Origin: Tomocerus qinae
Taxonomy: Eukaryota; Arthropoda; Collembola; Entomobryomorpha; Tomoceridae
Reading direction: 5' to 3'
Assembly: GCA_020055645.1 (NCBI GenBank)
Contig: CM034548.1
Coordinates: 35,514,201 to 35,578,200 of the forward strand
Length of the DNA stretch: 64,000 nt
Shown: positions 48,143 to 58,209 of the stretch, one piece after another
Layout of the letters: each line of letters begins with the position of its first letter
How positions within the stretch are numbered: position 1 is the stretch's first letter
Made by a program: the position numbers and the translations under genes
Notes under the pieces: generated by a model
Told to the model about the DNA's origin: nothing
Database searches by the model: none
Seen by the model: the letters and a program-made list of their open reading frames with translations, nothing else

Positions 48143-49554
48143 GACTTCCAAATGTTCCAAACATCTAATCCGGAAGCAGTCACTGAACATCAAATATCCA
48201 ATTACAAAAGAAAAGTACAGTTGGAGGTATTCTATCTTATAACCACCGTCTTAGATAAGGCAATAAATTTACCAACCTATGTATGTATTAATATCTATGT
48301 GTGGTAGGGATAGCCAATATGCATAATTACATAAAGAATTAATGAATTAACTATACATTCTGGCATAGTACTTAGCATAATTTGAAATTCTAACAAAATG
48401 TTTATACGTATATAAATCTTTCGAAATGCAATATCCAACACGCATGGCTATTGCCTACCTTTCGAAATTGAGTCATGCATGCTAGGGGTTACGATCTTTA
48501 CTCTACATAACTGTAAAGTGGGACATGCGCATGGAATTATTTCACTATTCTTGAATGTATATATGTCCGTAATATTTTGTAATTAATGAGCAAGGACTAG
48601 ACTATCAGTACTGAGTCCAATCAACGGTCTTTGAAATTCGGGCCAATGCGCAGTCGCTAGAAATTTACTGATTTCAACATTTTCTAGCGCACTTTATGTT
48701 GCTAGGATTCAACTAGTAGAATATAAAGTATTTTTTTCTAAGATGGTGAACTATCCTAACTTCGGATAGAAAAAAAAAGAAAATTACAATTTTGTTTAGT
48801 GTCATGTAAATAGAAAATGAATTTTTGTAATTTAACAATAATTATTAAATGTGGTTTTTCAAAGTAATGCTTTTGATGTCTGTGTTTAGATAAAAAATAA
48901 AGAGATGGAAAAAACAAAGGCAAAGGTCCACATCGCAGAAAGGAAATATGCTGAAGAATTTGAAAACTTCTACGCCAACTGCTGTTCAGCAATGGGTGTT
49001 GACGTAATTAGTATTTCCATTTGTGTAGTTTTGAATAACTTTCATCGAGTTGCCATCATAGATAAAGTTTAATTTTAGTAAATAATATGTTGTTGAATTG
49101 TCTACATAACATTGGTAGCACAAATTGAGAGTTTTTTGGGGGTATTTAACTATGAATTTACTTGTAGGGTTTGTGCAGCGTAGATTCCGAACTTAAGGAA
49201 ATTAATTTTGCTGTGGACGCATACAAGTTTACTGCAGATAAGTAAGCGGAAATCATTTATTAGTAAGCCTATTATTAAAAGCTTGCTTACTTTTCAGACA
49301 ATGCTATTCTATTTTTAGGAAAACCATAAAGGGCCGTTATCAGGTCTCCTCAAAGAGAAGCAAGTTGGTGGCTCTGCTCTAAGCATTGCAATCCTTGGTT
49401 TCTGGGAAACAACGGACATGTCATGTCTCCAATTTACATGATTGAAAATGCAATTGACAGCATTCACATGAAAAGATTTTTTCAATCGGCTACTTTCAAG
49501 GACATGGTGATGGATAAGACATGCGTTCAATTTTTCGTTACTGGTCTATTGTGA
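48143..49554 (+). pseudogene. Decayed second copy of the SMC6-like gene (3' half)
   Basis: Four exons parallel the last four of the gene at 38627-41578: 48143-48226 (NPEAVTEHQISNYKRK), 48890-49003, 49168-49241 (LKEINFAVDAYKF) and 49319-49554. The second is exactly 114 nt in both copies and begins IK after the acceptor in both (IKNKEMEKTKAKVHIAERKY here). The last exon reads GPLSGLLKEKQVGGSALSIA, then WETTDMS. Immediately after, a tandem doubling of atgtc (about 49419-49428) shifts the frame before SPIYMIENAIDSIHMKRFF and the closing QFFVTGLL. The splice into this exon is also out of phase. The N-terminal head (Walker A) exons are absent upstream, where NHL sequence lies instead. Like the intact copy, it has Glu at the Walker B Asp position. 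It is probably a pseudogene from an inverted duplication. Confidence 0.65.
48254..48330 (+). repeat. Third fragment of the 42869/44122 repeat
   Basis: The stretch with gataaggcaataaattta, then tgtgtggtagggatagcc, resembles the first 80 bases of copies A and B (gataaagcaataaattta, cgtgtggtagggagaacc). It lies in an intron of the decayed SMC6-like copy. Confidence 0.6.
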
Positions 49555-50090
49555 TGGAACTTCATTTGGCAGCCAAAAATTGATCTCGTTGACGAAAAAT
49601 ACGCAAATGACATTAAACTAGAAAAGGAATAAAAGGTTCAGGAGTAATGTAGTTTGAAATAGCAATAAAAGTATTTTCAGATGTTTTACATTTTTCACAA
49701 CCATAACTAAGTTTGATTAAATAACCGGTATAAAGTCATTTTATGGTTAGTATGTAGTAATTACTAGGTTTTATACGTTACCATTGCTCTAATATATTAT
49801 GACTTTGTGACAATTAATCTAATTAAAAAATCTGAGAAGATTTATATAACCATTTATTGACTTTTACATCCTTCAACTAGTTTATAAATTTAATCAGTAT
49901 CATGTAAACATTATGTGACGTGTGGGTGAGTATTTTATCAAGTGCAAGTTGATAAAATACTCACCCACATTTTTAAGGATATTGTAAACTTATTTCTCTT
50001 CAATCCATAACTGACTGCTTCCAGCTTTATCCGTAATTTCGTTCTTGAATTCTAAGAGTCTGTATATAAAACATTTTAATTGAAATTCGC
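49555..50090. other. Convergent spacer between the decayed SMC6-like copy and the Tudor gene
   Basis: AATAAA occurs on the plus strand at about 49628 and 49661, suiting the upstream gene remnant. A candidate small minus-strand exon after tatatacag (about 50062) would read LLEFKNEITDKAG but cannot be joined in phase to the last Tudor exon. The perfect hairpin at 49921-49969 lies here. Confidence 0.4.
49921..49969. repeat. Perfect 21-bp-stem hairpin
   Basis: The arm tgtgggtgagtattttatca(a) at 49921-49941 is the exact reverse complement of 49949-49969, around a 7-base loop gtgcaag. It lies between converging genes. It could be a tiny MITE, a small-RNA precursor or a 3' end structure. Confidence 0.85.
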
Positions 50091-53000
50091 CTATAAATGA
50101 AAAAAATTGTATTTCATATTACTGGGAAACATTGCAGGGAACCTTTCAAGATATTCTTTGTAGTCCTCACAGGTAACTTCTTTTCCCCCAAGATCTAGAC
50201 CTCGTAATGATAAAACTTTTCCTGGTTTGGCCAATGTGTTGAATATTATCTTATTCTGATCGTTCATCGGAAGGCAGTCTATCATAAATGTCATACGTAT
50301 AGAATAAATTAAGAAATACTCTTGTTAGTAGTGAACTTTTCATGGTTTAATTGTAATGAAAGCGGAAAACTAATAGACCTTTGAGGATATACGCCCCAAT
50401 GAATATAGGAATTTTATTGAAGTTGGGGCAGAATTTCCTGAGCCTAAACAATGGATCTCCGCACACTTTAATCGGATAAAATTCATATTGATCCATATTC
50501 CAAAGCTCATCCCCTTCACGGACACACCGACTCCATTTCCCAACACCTCTTAAGTCCTTGACGATTTCGTCGTTGTTTGGTACTAGAGAAGGAATAACAA
50601 TAGTGATAATATGACTAAAGACCATTATAAAAAATATCACAATAACAAGTGGGACAGTTTACATAGTTGAAAGTAGCAATTAATTGGCTTTCGTAGCTTT
50701 GTACGTGTAGAATACCATTAAAGACTAATGCTAAGAGATATAAAAATATGTAGCTTACATATATAGACCCATACTTGCTCTCCAAGGGTTGGAAAAAATT
50801 TTTTCTCATTTTCTCCCACAAATTTCAAGTAGTGTTCTAATTGGAGTTGAAGAACTTTTCTTTCTCGGCTATAATCTTCCGTTTCGACATTAAAAAGAAC
50901 CAAAACTTCAGCTATTTCTAGATTACCATTAACTACAGTGACGTCAGTATTTCGATCAACTGGAAATTGTCTAAGAACAGAGTTTCTGTACTCTTCACTC
51001 CACTTCTTTTCTGCTACAAAATATATGAAATATGTTAAATATTAATGCATTAAAATATTTTACCTCAACATGTTATATTTTTTATTAGAATACCATCGCA
51101 GAGAATCTCCTCGTCAATTCGCACTTCCCTTTCCCATCGCTTTTCCCACTCCCATTTGGCCAAATCCAAAATTGCGGCAGAAATAGACGAAAATCTTCCA
51201 TAGCCATCGAAATTTAACTCAACAACTTCTTCATCGCCCACGTATTCCTAAATATTATTTTAATTAGTGAAACAAAGAAACGCATTTAGAAATATCATCA
51301 CTTGATATAATCTTACTACAGATTTAAGAGTACAAGTTCGACTTTCAGGCCATTTTTTAACAAATGTGTTGAAATCCGATTGTAGTATCCTATCTGTCTT
51401 CGAAGTAGTGACATCTTTTAAGGAGACTGTCACACCCTGTATTGGTACCTAAGCAATTATTTTTAATTATTGTAGTTCTTTACACAACATTCAAATGTTT
51501 ATAAACAAAGTATTTAAAAATTACTTTCAGCAACTCATCGCAAATTTGAAAACATTTCTTATAGGAAACGACTTCTTCATTTCCAACATCGAAGAAAAAC
51601 ACTCCAATTAAACTATTATGCTGAATAGTTTTCACCACAGCTCTTCCAAAATGATCTTTAAGTGGAGCAAGTAATACAGTCCCTACGTTTGGAGGGTTTT
51701 GGATCCATTTCTCTGTATATTCGCATATAGTAATAATAGTTAAAAAAATTAAACAAATTTTGATGTTTAAAAAAAGTAGAAGTCTGAAAAGTGTTATTTT
51801 GCCTAATACCTGCAGGATCGATGGTCATTTCGTAGTAAATATCTTGCCTCAAGAGAGGAATTTGATATGTGAATCCTTTTGAGCTGACCAAATGTACTTT
51901 ATTGAAAGACCGGAATTGTGTTACGTGAACTCCTTTTTTGCACTTCATCAAATCTTGAACTGTTGGGCCAGGAATCAATTTGTCAAATGTAGGGCCACTG
52001 GGATTTAAGAAATTATGAATACCACTGCTGAGTGGTAGCAGGGATATTTTATTGCTGCTGAGCTTCTTCTTATTCAAATTGTCGATATACATTTGTTCCA
52101 ACAAAGCAGAAAGACGTTCTTCAAGGGGAAGTTCATCTTCATGATCAGACTCATCACCAGAACCAATGATGGTTTTGACCAAACACTTATTACTTTTGGT
52201 TGTTCCAGAGCTAGAGGCTATTAGATTTTCGGGGGTGACAATACTGCTATCATCAGCATCATAGTATAATGATTCGTCGGATTTGTTTAGATCATTTGGG
52301 TTATCAGGACCCGATTGACAGCTAAAGTCTTTGCTAACAGAGTCTATGGTAGGGTCAGATACTTTTAGATTATGCGAAGTGGAACACTCTTCATCCGAAC
52401 TTTCACTGCTTGTATCTTCCGATGAATCGCTGTCCATTTCACCAAGACCAGTAATTGAGTCCAATCCAGGTTTACAAATTTTCTTTTTCATTATACGTTT
52501 CATTACTATCTTTCTTCTACTTCCTTTTTTCCCAATTTTATTGTCACAAGGTTTATATTTTCCTTTGACTGCAAGTTCACTTTCTTTATCACGTTTCGCA
52601 TACTTTTTCTGTATGACTTCCTCCATATTCAATATTGATGTTATAGAATATCGGTTTAGAAGTAATTTTCCACACTCATATTTTATTGGAGTTGAACTTA
52701 CAACTTCATTGTCCACCTTCGCTTCAGAACTGATTCAAAATAAAAATAATATTTAATACATCAATTCGGTAATTGGTTAAACGAAATCCTGGTAAAATAC
52801 AGTTTGGCATCCATTTATTGAAACTGAATCGTTTTAGATGTCTTAGTATTTGTTTTTTACTACAAACGACCCGCATATATTTTTCAACGTAACATCATAA
52901 CAATTGTTACTTAATTTGATTTACCTCATTTGCAAGGAACAATTTTTGTGGTCGTCGTCGGAGCATGCAAATACTTCTAGACATTGTACACACTTGTCTA

Positions 53001-53418
53001 CGGACTTTGCATTTCCGCAAATGCATATCGAATTTTGAATTTCATAACTATTGTTCAAATCATCCTTGGCATCAAGTTTTTGCAGAAAATCGTTATCAGC
53101 AATGTACATTGTAGTAAGTGGCTGTACAGGAGTGTACCACGACTCACATGGTTTTCGTTTCTCCGTCCTGAATTTTAAAACGATATGGTTATTTTGAACC
53201 AAATACTAATTAGATTAATTTCATCATCGATTATTCACAAAACTTAATTAAACTGAAATTACCGTTTGTTCCAATCGTGCCCTTCTGTTACTAACATTTC
53301 CCACATTTCGTCCTCAGTCAATTGCACATTATCTATATTTCCACCATGACCTGCCTTATCCAATGGGGGTTTGTAGTCATCTTCATCATCAATTAACTCA
53401 GTCTGGAGTCCCTTTTTT
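50091..53418 (-). CDS. Tudor-domain protein (5' end unresolved)
   Basis: Nine exons join in phase with GT-AG junctions: 53418-53263, 53167-52925, 52729-51810, 51712-51525, 51448-51320, 51247-51094, 51013-50759, 50582-50379, 50278-50091. They give about 811 residues to the stop. The Tudor core is exon four (about residues 447-495): GTVLLAPLKDHFGRAVVKTI, then FFFDVGNEEVVSYKKCFQI, matching the canonical FxDYGN loop with Val for Tyr. The lead-in (HVTQFRSFNKVHLVSS, then IYYE) is the usual extension in front of Tudor repeats of germline proteins. A zinc-binding-like cluster lies at about 100-128 (CICGN, CVQC, C, DDHKNC), like a degenerate B-box. Residues about 170-330 are Ser/Asp/Glu-rich and disordered. 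Multi-domain Tudor proteins bind methylated arginines on Piwi proteins in germ granules; this is family knowledge. Exon one needs an upstream exon ending in phase 2, which I could not find. A TDRD or RNF17-like assignment is possible but unproven. Confidence 0.75.
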
Positions 53419-54123
53419 CTAAATATGGTAAATACATTATATTAAAATACCAAAAAAATTATTGTTATAAAGTACTGTTAATATATAATTCCGTAGTTGT
53501 ATTGTAAGTCAAACATTTAAAAAACTAGTTTACGTCAACTAATTTAAAAATGAAAAGCAATAAACTGCACCTAAAACTAATACAAAGGAAAAACATTTAG
53601 ATAGAGATATAGACGTTTTTTACAACTCCAGGTTTTGACATGTACTAAAAGCCTTGCAATATCTATTCGTGTTAATCTGGTGACCAGTCACCAAATATTA
53701 GAACATGTATACAGCAAAATGTAGTTAAGTTACATTGCTGCTACAAAAAAATTTATAAATCGATAGAACTTTTAGGCCAGATAGTGTGAAAAGCACAAAA
53801 TATATTAGCATAAAAACAAAAAAAAATTGAGTGATACAAATGATTGGCTTTTTGCTATTATAACTTGAATTACCGTATATTTGTCATTGTCTTAGTTGTT
53901 TACTAATGATCTCTTCAAATTCTTCTACCATAAATACCGACATAGGCAATAGAAATATGTTTCCCGACTGCCGAGCGTACGTATGGTTGTGTGCATTATA
54001 TACCTATGACATATAAAAAAATAAAATTAGATGTTGAATGTTAGCTGCATACTTTCGTTTTAAATTGGAATCACTTAGCCGGGGAGTGACAATGTTCACT
54101 TAAGTAAATAGCAAAAAAATTTG
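53419..54123. other. Upstream region of the Tudor gene
   Basis: A minus-strand stretch near 53884-53940 reads MVEEFEEIISKQLRQ before a stop and could be an alternative first exon, but its only donor leaves the wrong phase for exon 53418. No promoter motif could be assigned. Confidence 0.35.
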
Positions 54124-54413
54124 GGCTGAATTTAGGTACTTTGTCGCCACTGTCTCCGCTGTTTCCGCTGGGGGAGGGGGTGTCAGGGTCAGCAATAGCA
54201 TAACAGCGAAGACAGTGACAACAGAGGAAATCAGATTAATGTGCATTTGTTGCCGCTAGTGGTTTTAGCTGTGTCGCCGCTAGTGGTTGTAGCGTGTCGC
54301 CGCTGATGGTTATAGCGTGTCCCCACTGTTATGCTGATGCCGCTAACCCCTGATACCCCCCAACGGCAACAGCGGAGGCATTGGCAACAAAGTACCGCTG
54401 CCTAATGTCAGCC
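54124..54413. mobile_element. About 290-bp inverted-repeat element with internal tandem repeat
   Basis: The left end GGCTGAATTTAGG...TACTTTGTCGCC pairs with the reverse complement of the right end GGCTGACATTAGG...TACTTTGTTGCC. Both arms continue through a ccgctgtt-type GC-rich stretch. The centre (54249-54322) holds three copies of a roughly 23-base unit, gtcgccgctagtggttgtagc. Flanks are aaatttgg and caaaattgg, but no exact target duplication was found. Confidence 0.7.
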
Positions 54414-54898
54414 AAAATTGGTTTGTATTTTAGAAATAAGAAATCCCAAAAGGGTCTATAGAGTATAAATATCTTAACTACCAAAAATTGTGGTTGATGT
54501 TCGGGTCATGAGGTCATGCTGCAATTCTTTACCAAAAACTAAATTAGGAGGAAGTCCTGACTGACTGTATTAAAATGTTTCCTGATTTACAACAGCTACC
54601 TATCACCAACTGACAAAATAAATGAGGAATAACCGGGCAGTCAAAGTACAAGGCAAGTGATCAAAAACTAGATAATGGGATCATCCCTATCACGTGTCGT
54701 TGCTTCGCAACTGACAGTGTATAGGGATGATACGCAAAGGGAAGGCTTTCAATCAATTTTGTATTTTTGCGGTGCCGGGATGGAGGGGACATTCACCTAC
54801 AATGTTTACATAATTCTCACCGCTTATGATAATAATATTTTATGGTAATTGTAGACAATAAAACAATTACATTGCGTTATTCAGAGAATTTCATCTCT
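54414..54898. other. Spacer between two inverted-repeat elements
   Basis: No coding content was recognised. It contains the hairpin at 54680-54731. Confidence 0.4.
54680..54731. repeat. Hairpin with about 24-bp stem
   Basis: The arm atcatccctat then gtgtc-gttgc pairs with gcaac-gaca then atagggatgat around a ttc loop, with two or three mismatches or bulges. It ends symmetrically at atcat and atgat. Confidence 0.7.
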
Positions 54899-55412
54899 GT
54901 ATAGGAATACACTTTCTGTCTGTATGTCTGACTGTCTGGTTATCCGCATGCACGATAACTTTCGAATGGTTGAAGCTATTCAAATCTTCAGGGTACAACC
55001 TACAGGTAAATGGAAAGAAATTTTAGAAATTACTAAAAATCATTACATCATTGGTTATATTCATCGTACAAAGTTGTGAAACAGCTCGCTTGATAGCTGG
55101 CAGGTCAAAGTTATAGTCATCCCCTCAAAGTAAAAATGGGTAAAAATTACGAAAATAAACCATTGCAGAACGGATATAATACAAAGCAGTTTAATATTTA
55201 GACGAAAACGACTTAATTAAAATATACTCTTAAATTTTAAACCCCTCCCCCGGTCAGAGGGTGAGACCAATTTTGCCCATTTACGAACTCGGCCTTCCTA
55301 TTTATAATTAGATTATACTCTGAGAATGTGAACATTCTAACTCAAACTGTTCGAAAGTTATCGTGCATACGGATAATCGGACGGACGTACAGACAGAAAG
55401 AGTATCCTATAC
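54899..55412. mobile_element. 514-bp MITE with roughly 70-bp terminal inverted repeats
   Basis: The left end (gtataggaatac, then ctttctgtctgta, then gcacgataactttcgaa) is matched by the reverse complement of 55345-55412 (gtataggatactctttctgt, then gcacgataactttcgaac) with scattered substitutions. The interior has no coding frame of note. The short plus-strand frame that begins in its right arm is coincidental. Confidence 0.75.
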
Positions 55413-55970
55413 AAGGCTAATGAAACATAGTGCAACGTCTTTTATTTCATTTTGCCTTTTGTCCAATTTTGTTACGGCTTGCCGTAGGTTTAATTCGGCT
55501 TATTCAAACAACAACTGCAATTTGAGTGAAAGGTCGTTTTTATTCTGCTTATTCAAAAAACAACTGCAATTTGGGTAAAAACTCAAAAAGTAAAAAAGCA
55601 AAGCCATTCCACATCCAACGACAAAATTTTGTCAACGCAATTGGCGCGGAACCCCTCCTAAATCTTGATTTCTGTAGTTAGGAAAAAATACATGGAGATA
55701 AGTAGGAGGCTTCATTTCTTATGGACTGCTGCCCGATGGTATGTACGGCCAGCTGGCGCAGGCGTGATACCAATCGGGCCACCTGATAAATCAAAAACGG
55801 GCAAGAAACATGTGACGTGGGCACACACGCCCTCACCACCGCGGTGCACCGTCCCATACATACATATACGAATCAACATACTTGCTCCAAATTCTTTTGA
55901 ATAATGGACTCGTCCTCCTATAATTCTTTCCTATCCACTTCAACTTGGCAACATCGTGGCTCATCCTATC
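55413..55970. other. Spacer before the minisatellite
   Basis: A near-duplicate of about 30 bases, attcaaaaaacaactgcaat and attcaaacaacaactgcaat, occurs at about 55500-55570. No gene was recognised. Confidence 0.4.
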
Positions 55971-56234
55971 TACCCGACACCCGACAGCCAACTACCGGAC
56001 ACCCGATACCCTCCCACCCGACGCCCGACAGGGGCCAAATACTTCCCGCCGGACACCCGACAGCTATCTACCCGACACCCGATGCCTTCCCACCAGACGC
56101 CCGACAGTGGCCAAATCCTTCCCATCCCACACCCGACAGCTAACTACCCAACACCCGATGCCCAACCAACTGACACCCGACGCCTTCCCACCCGACGCCT
56201 TCCCACCAGACAACTGACGCCCTTTTACCCGACA
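55971..56234. repeat. GC-rich minisatellite of acacccgacag-type units
   Basis: Variants of acacccgacag and acacccgatgc alternate with tcccacc/ctaccc spacers. The larger period of roughly 75-80 bases is marked by gacagnggccaaat (two copies) and cccgatgccttccc. All three plus-strand frames stay open across it because the repeats lack stop codons; these are not genes. Confidence 0.85.
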
Positions 56235-56443
56235 TTTAAATTTTTAACTCAAAATTTTATCATGTAAATTATTTTGTTTATGACAGTAGCTATGAAACTA
56301 TGTCTGCCTAAGTGTTTCCCATATTTCTTGGGAGGCCTAAATCTAAACTTGAGTTGGGAAATCGGATTGTCAGAAACCTTAGAGTCTAAAATTTAGACTA
56401 TATGACAATTTTGGGCTACTTGACAGTATGGGACTATTTGACA
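56235..56443. other. Spacer before the 146-bp array
   Basis: Nothing recognised. It is A+T-rich, with a partial gacaatt/gacagtatg repeat near 56403-56440. Confidence 0.35.
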
Positions 56444-56838
56444 TTGCAATATATGATATTGAAAAAGTTTGAAAACTAAAGTTGGTCCTAGATCCCTCAA
56501 CCGACCCAGTTTTTGGATCTGCAATTTCCAAACGATTTTTAAAGATAGGTATGACACTCCCTTAGCGAACCGTATGGCCATAAATTGAGTTGCAATATAT
56601 GACATTGAAAAAGTTTGGAAATTAAAGTTGGTCCTAGACCCCTCAACCGACCCAGTTTTGGGCTTTTAGTTGCCCAAACGATTTTTTAAGATAGATATGA
56701 CACTCCCTTAGCGAACCGTATTGCCAAAAATTGAGTTGCAATATATGACATTGAAAAAGTTTGGAAATTAAAGTAGGTCCTAGACCCCTCAACCGACCCA
56801 GTTTTGGGCTCTGCATTCTCCAAACGATTTTTTAAGAT
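56444..56838. repeat. 146-bp tandem repeat, 2.7 copies, cut by the LTR
   Basis: Units start at ttgcaatatatga at 56444, 56590 and 56736 (periods 146 and 146). The third stops after 103 bases, exactly where the LTR begins at 56839. Units share gttggtcctagaccc, tcaaccgacccagtttt and cactcccttagcgaaccgta. Confidence 0.9.
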
Positions 56839-57488
56839 TATCACACGTAAATATGATGGCTATTGTAATAATAGTTCAAAGGTTGTTTACGTGAGTATTA
56901 ATTTAAGTTGTAGGAAGTGAATATACTAAGATTACAAGTTCTAGATGAATTTTAGTTTATAAGAAATATGATATGATTTTGTTTGGCAACTGTAATGGCA
57001 AATAATATGGCACATGCAAACGCTACACAGACAAGAGTAGTTTTACAATGTGTACATATTTATTTGCTGGTAAATAATGAGATCAAAGATTATTACATAA
57101 ATGATTTACAAAGGCACAATCAAACACACTGTGCTAATAGATAAATGGAAAGATCTCACCAGCATGCAGAAATATTATATACAATCCGGGAGAGTCGTTG
57201 TTTCCGGTCGTTGCTCTTGTCGTCACTTCGATGTCCAAAGACACTCCTTGGCACAAGTGGTCAATCTAGGGAAATCTTCCGTTGTACAGTCAGTCCAGAG
57301 CAAATGGGAATCCACACCGTCCAGCCACAGGAGAAACAATCACGCACGACCAAGTCCAACCACCGTCAAACACGTTCTGATCGTCTCGTTGGGAAATACC
57401 AACGAGGCGAGCAGTTGTAATGTGTCTTCCAGCGCCAAACTTAGATGATGGCGATGGGAGGCACATTTTAGTTCCCCATATCATTACA
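56839..57488 (-). repeat. 3' LTR of the Gypsy element (650 bp)
   Basis: The outer end is defined by the shared start tatcacacgtaaatatgat at 56839 and 63973 (plus-strand reading). The inner end is set by the polypurine tract, after which the minus strand reads TGTAATGATATGG. The LTR thus runs TGTAAT...GTGATA, without the usual CA end. Short frames inside it are not genes. Confidence 0.8.
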
Positions 57489-57489
57489 A

Positions 57490-57500
57490 CCCCCCCTCTT
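57490..57500 (-). other. Polypurine tract of the Gypsy element
   Basis: The minus strand reads aagaggggggg directly before the 3' LTR. This is the expected primer site for plus-strand DNA synthesis. Confidence 0.8.
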
Positions 57501-57733
57501 GTAATAAAGCCTACTAGTGCGTAAGGCTTCCGTTTACGGGAAAAAATTATACACAATGAGCAATGGTAGGTGACTCAACAAAATGAAGCCATTGCCAGTC
57601 CAGATGCCCACAGGGGTAAGGATAGGAAGATAGGTAGGAAAACTATAGTTTACAGTACTCACTAGTGCATTATAATATAGATAGATAGACTATACAAAAT
57701 AGCTAGAATATCAATGGTAAGTTCTCTATTAGT

Positions 57734-58030
57734 TTGGCGAAAATAGCAAAGAGCATGCATGGCATTCCAAGGCAAGTGACCCAACTACTAAAAATGCTCT
57801 GCATGTACAACGAATTGCCAACCGTCTGTTTTGCTACGACTGAAACCCGTTTCGACAGAAAACACCCGATTTCATCGCCCTCCCCTTTTGTGCAAAGGCG
57901 TCTATTGACCACCTGGAGATTCGTTCGAATGAAATACGAGGTCTATAGTGTAAATCCTGCCGCCCTCCCTCAAAATGATGTTCATAGGATCATCAGGGAT
58001 TTGATCGAGCCCGGATTACACATAGTGTAG
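57734..58030 (+). CDS. Antisense open frame between pol and the 3' LTR
   Basis: A frame of 98 residues on the strand opposite to gag-pol, starting MAKIAKSMHGIPRQVTQLLK and ending IIRDLIEPGLHIV. Its composition looks protein-like (little low complexity; SPSPFVQRRLLTTWRF in the middle). I recognise no family and see no signal peptide or membrane segment. It may be a chance frame, a captured host exon, or an antisense accessory gene as reported for some LTR elements. Confidence 0.25.
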   Translation: MAKIAKSMHGIPRQVTQLLKMLCMYNELPTVCFATTETRFDRKHPISSPSPFVQRRLLTTWRFVRMKYEVYSVNPAALPQNDVHRIIRDLIEPGLHIV

Positions 58031-58209
58031 TACAAATAAGCCATCTTAGCCTTTAAGGGAAACAAAACTCTTATAAGTGCTAAATGCCGCACACGAGAAA
58101 ATAACATAGATTTTAGCCTTAAAATTATTAAACTGGCTAAGAAAATCTATCCATATAAGCTATGCAAGTACAAAGTATATATTTATAAAAAATATACAAT
58201 ATATAGAAA

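Noticed and set aside
55904..56267. Three overlapping Pro/Thr/Arg-rich plus-strand frames
   Set aside because: All frames of the minisatellite are open simply because the unit lacks stop codons.
57101..57556. Frames of 88-115 residues on both strands
   Set aside because: They lie within or across the edge of the LTR, overlap each other and have no protein family; LTRs are non-coding here.
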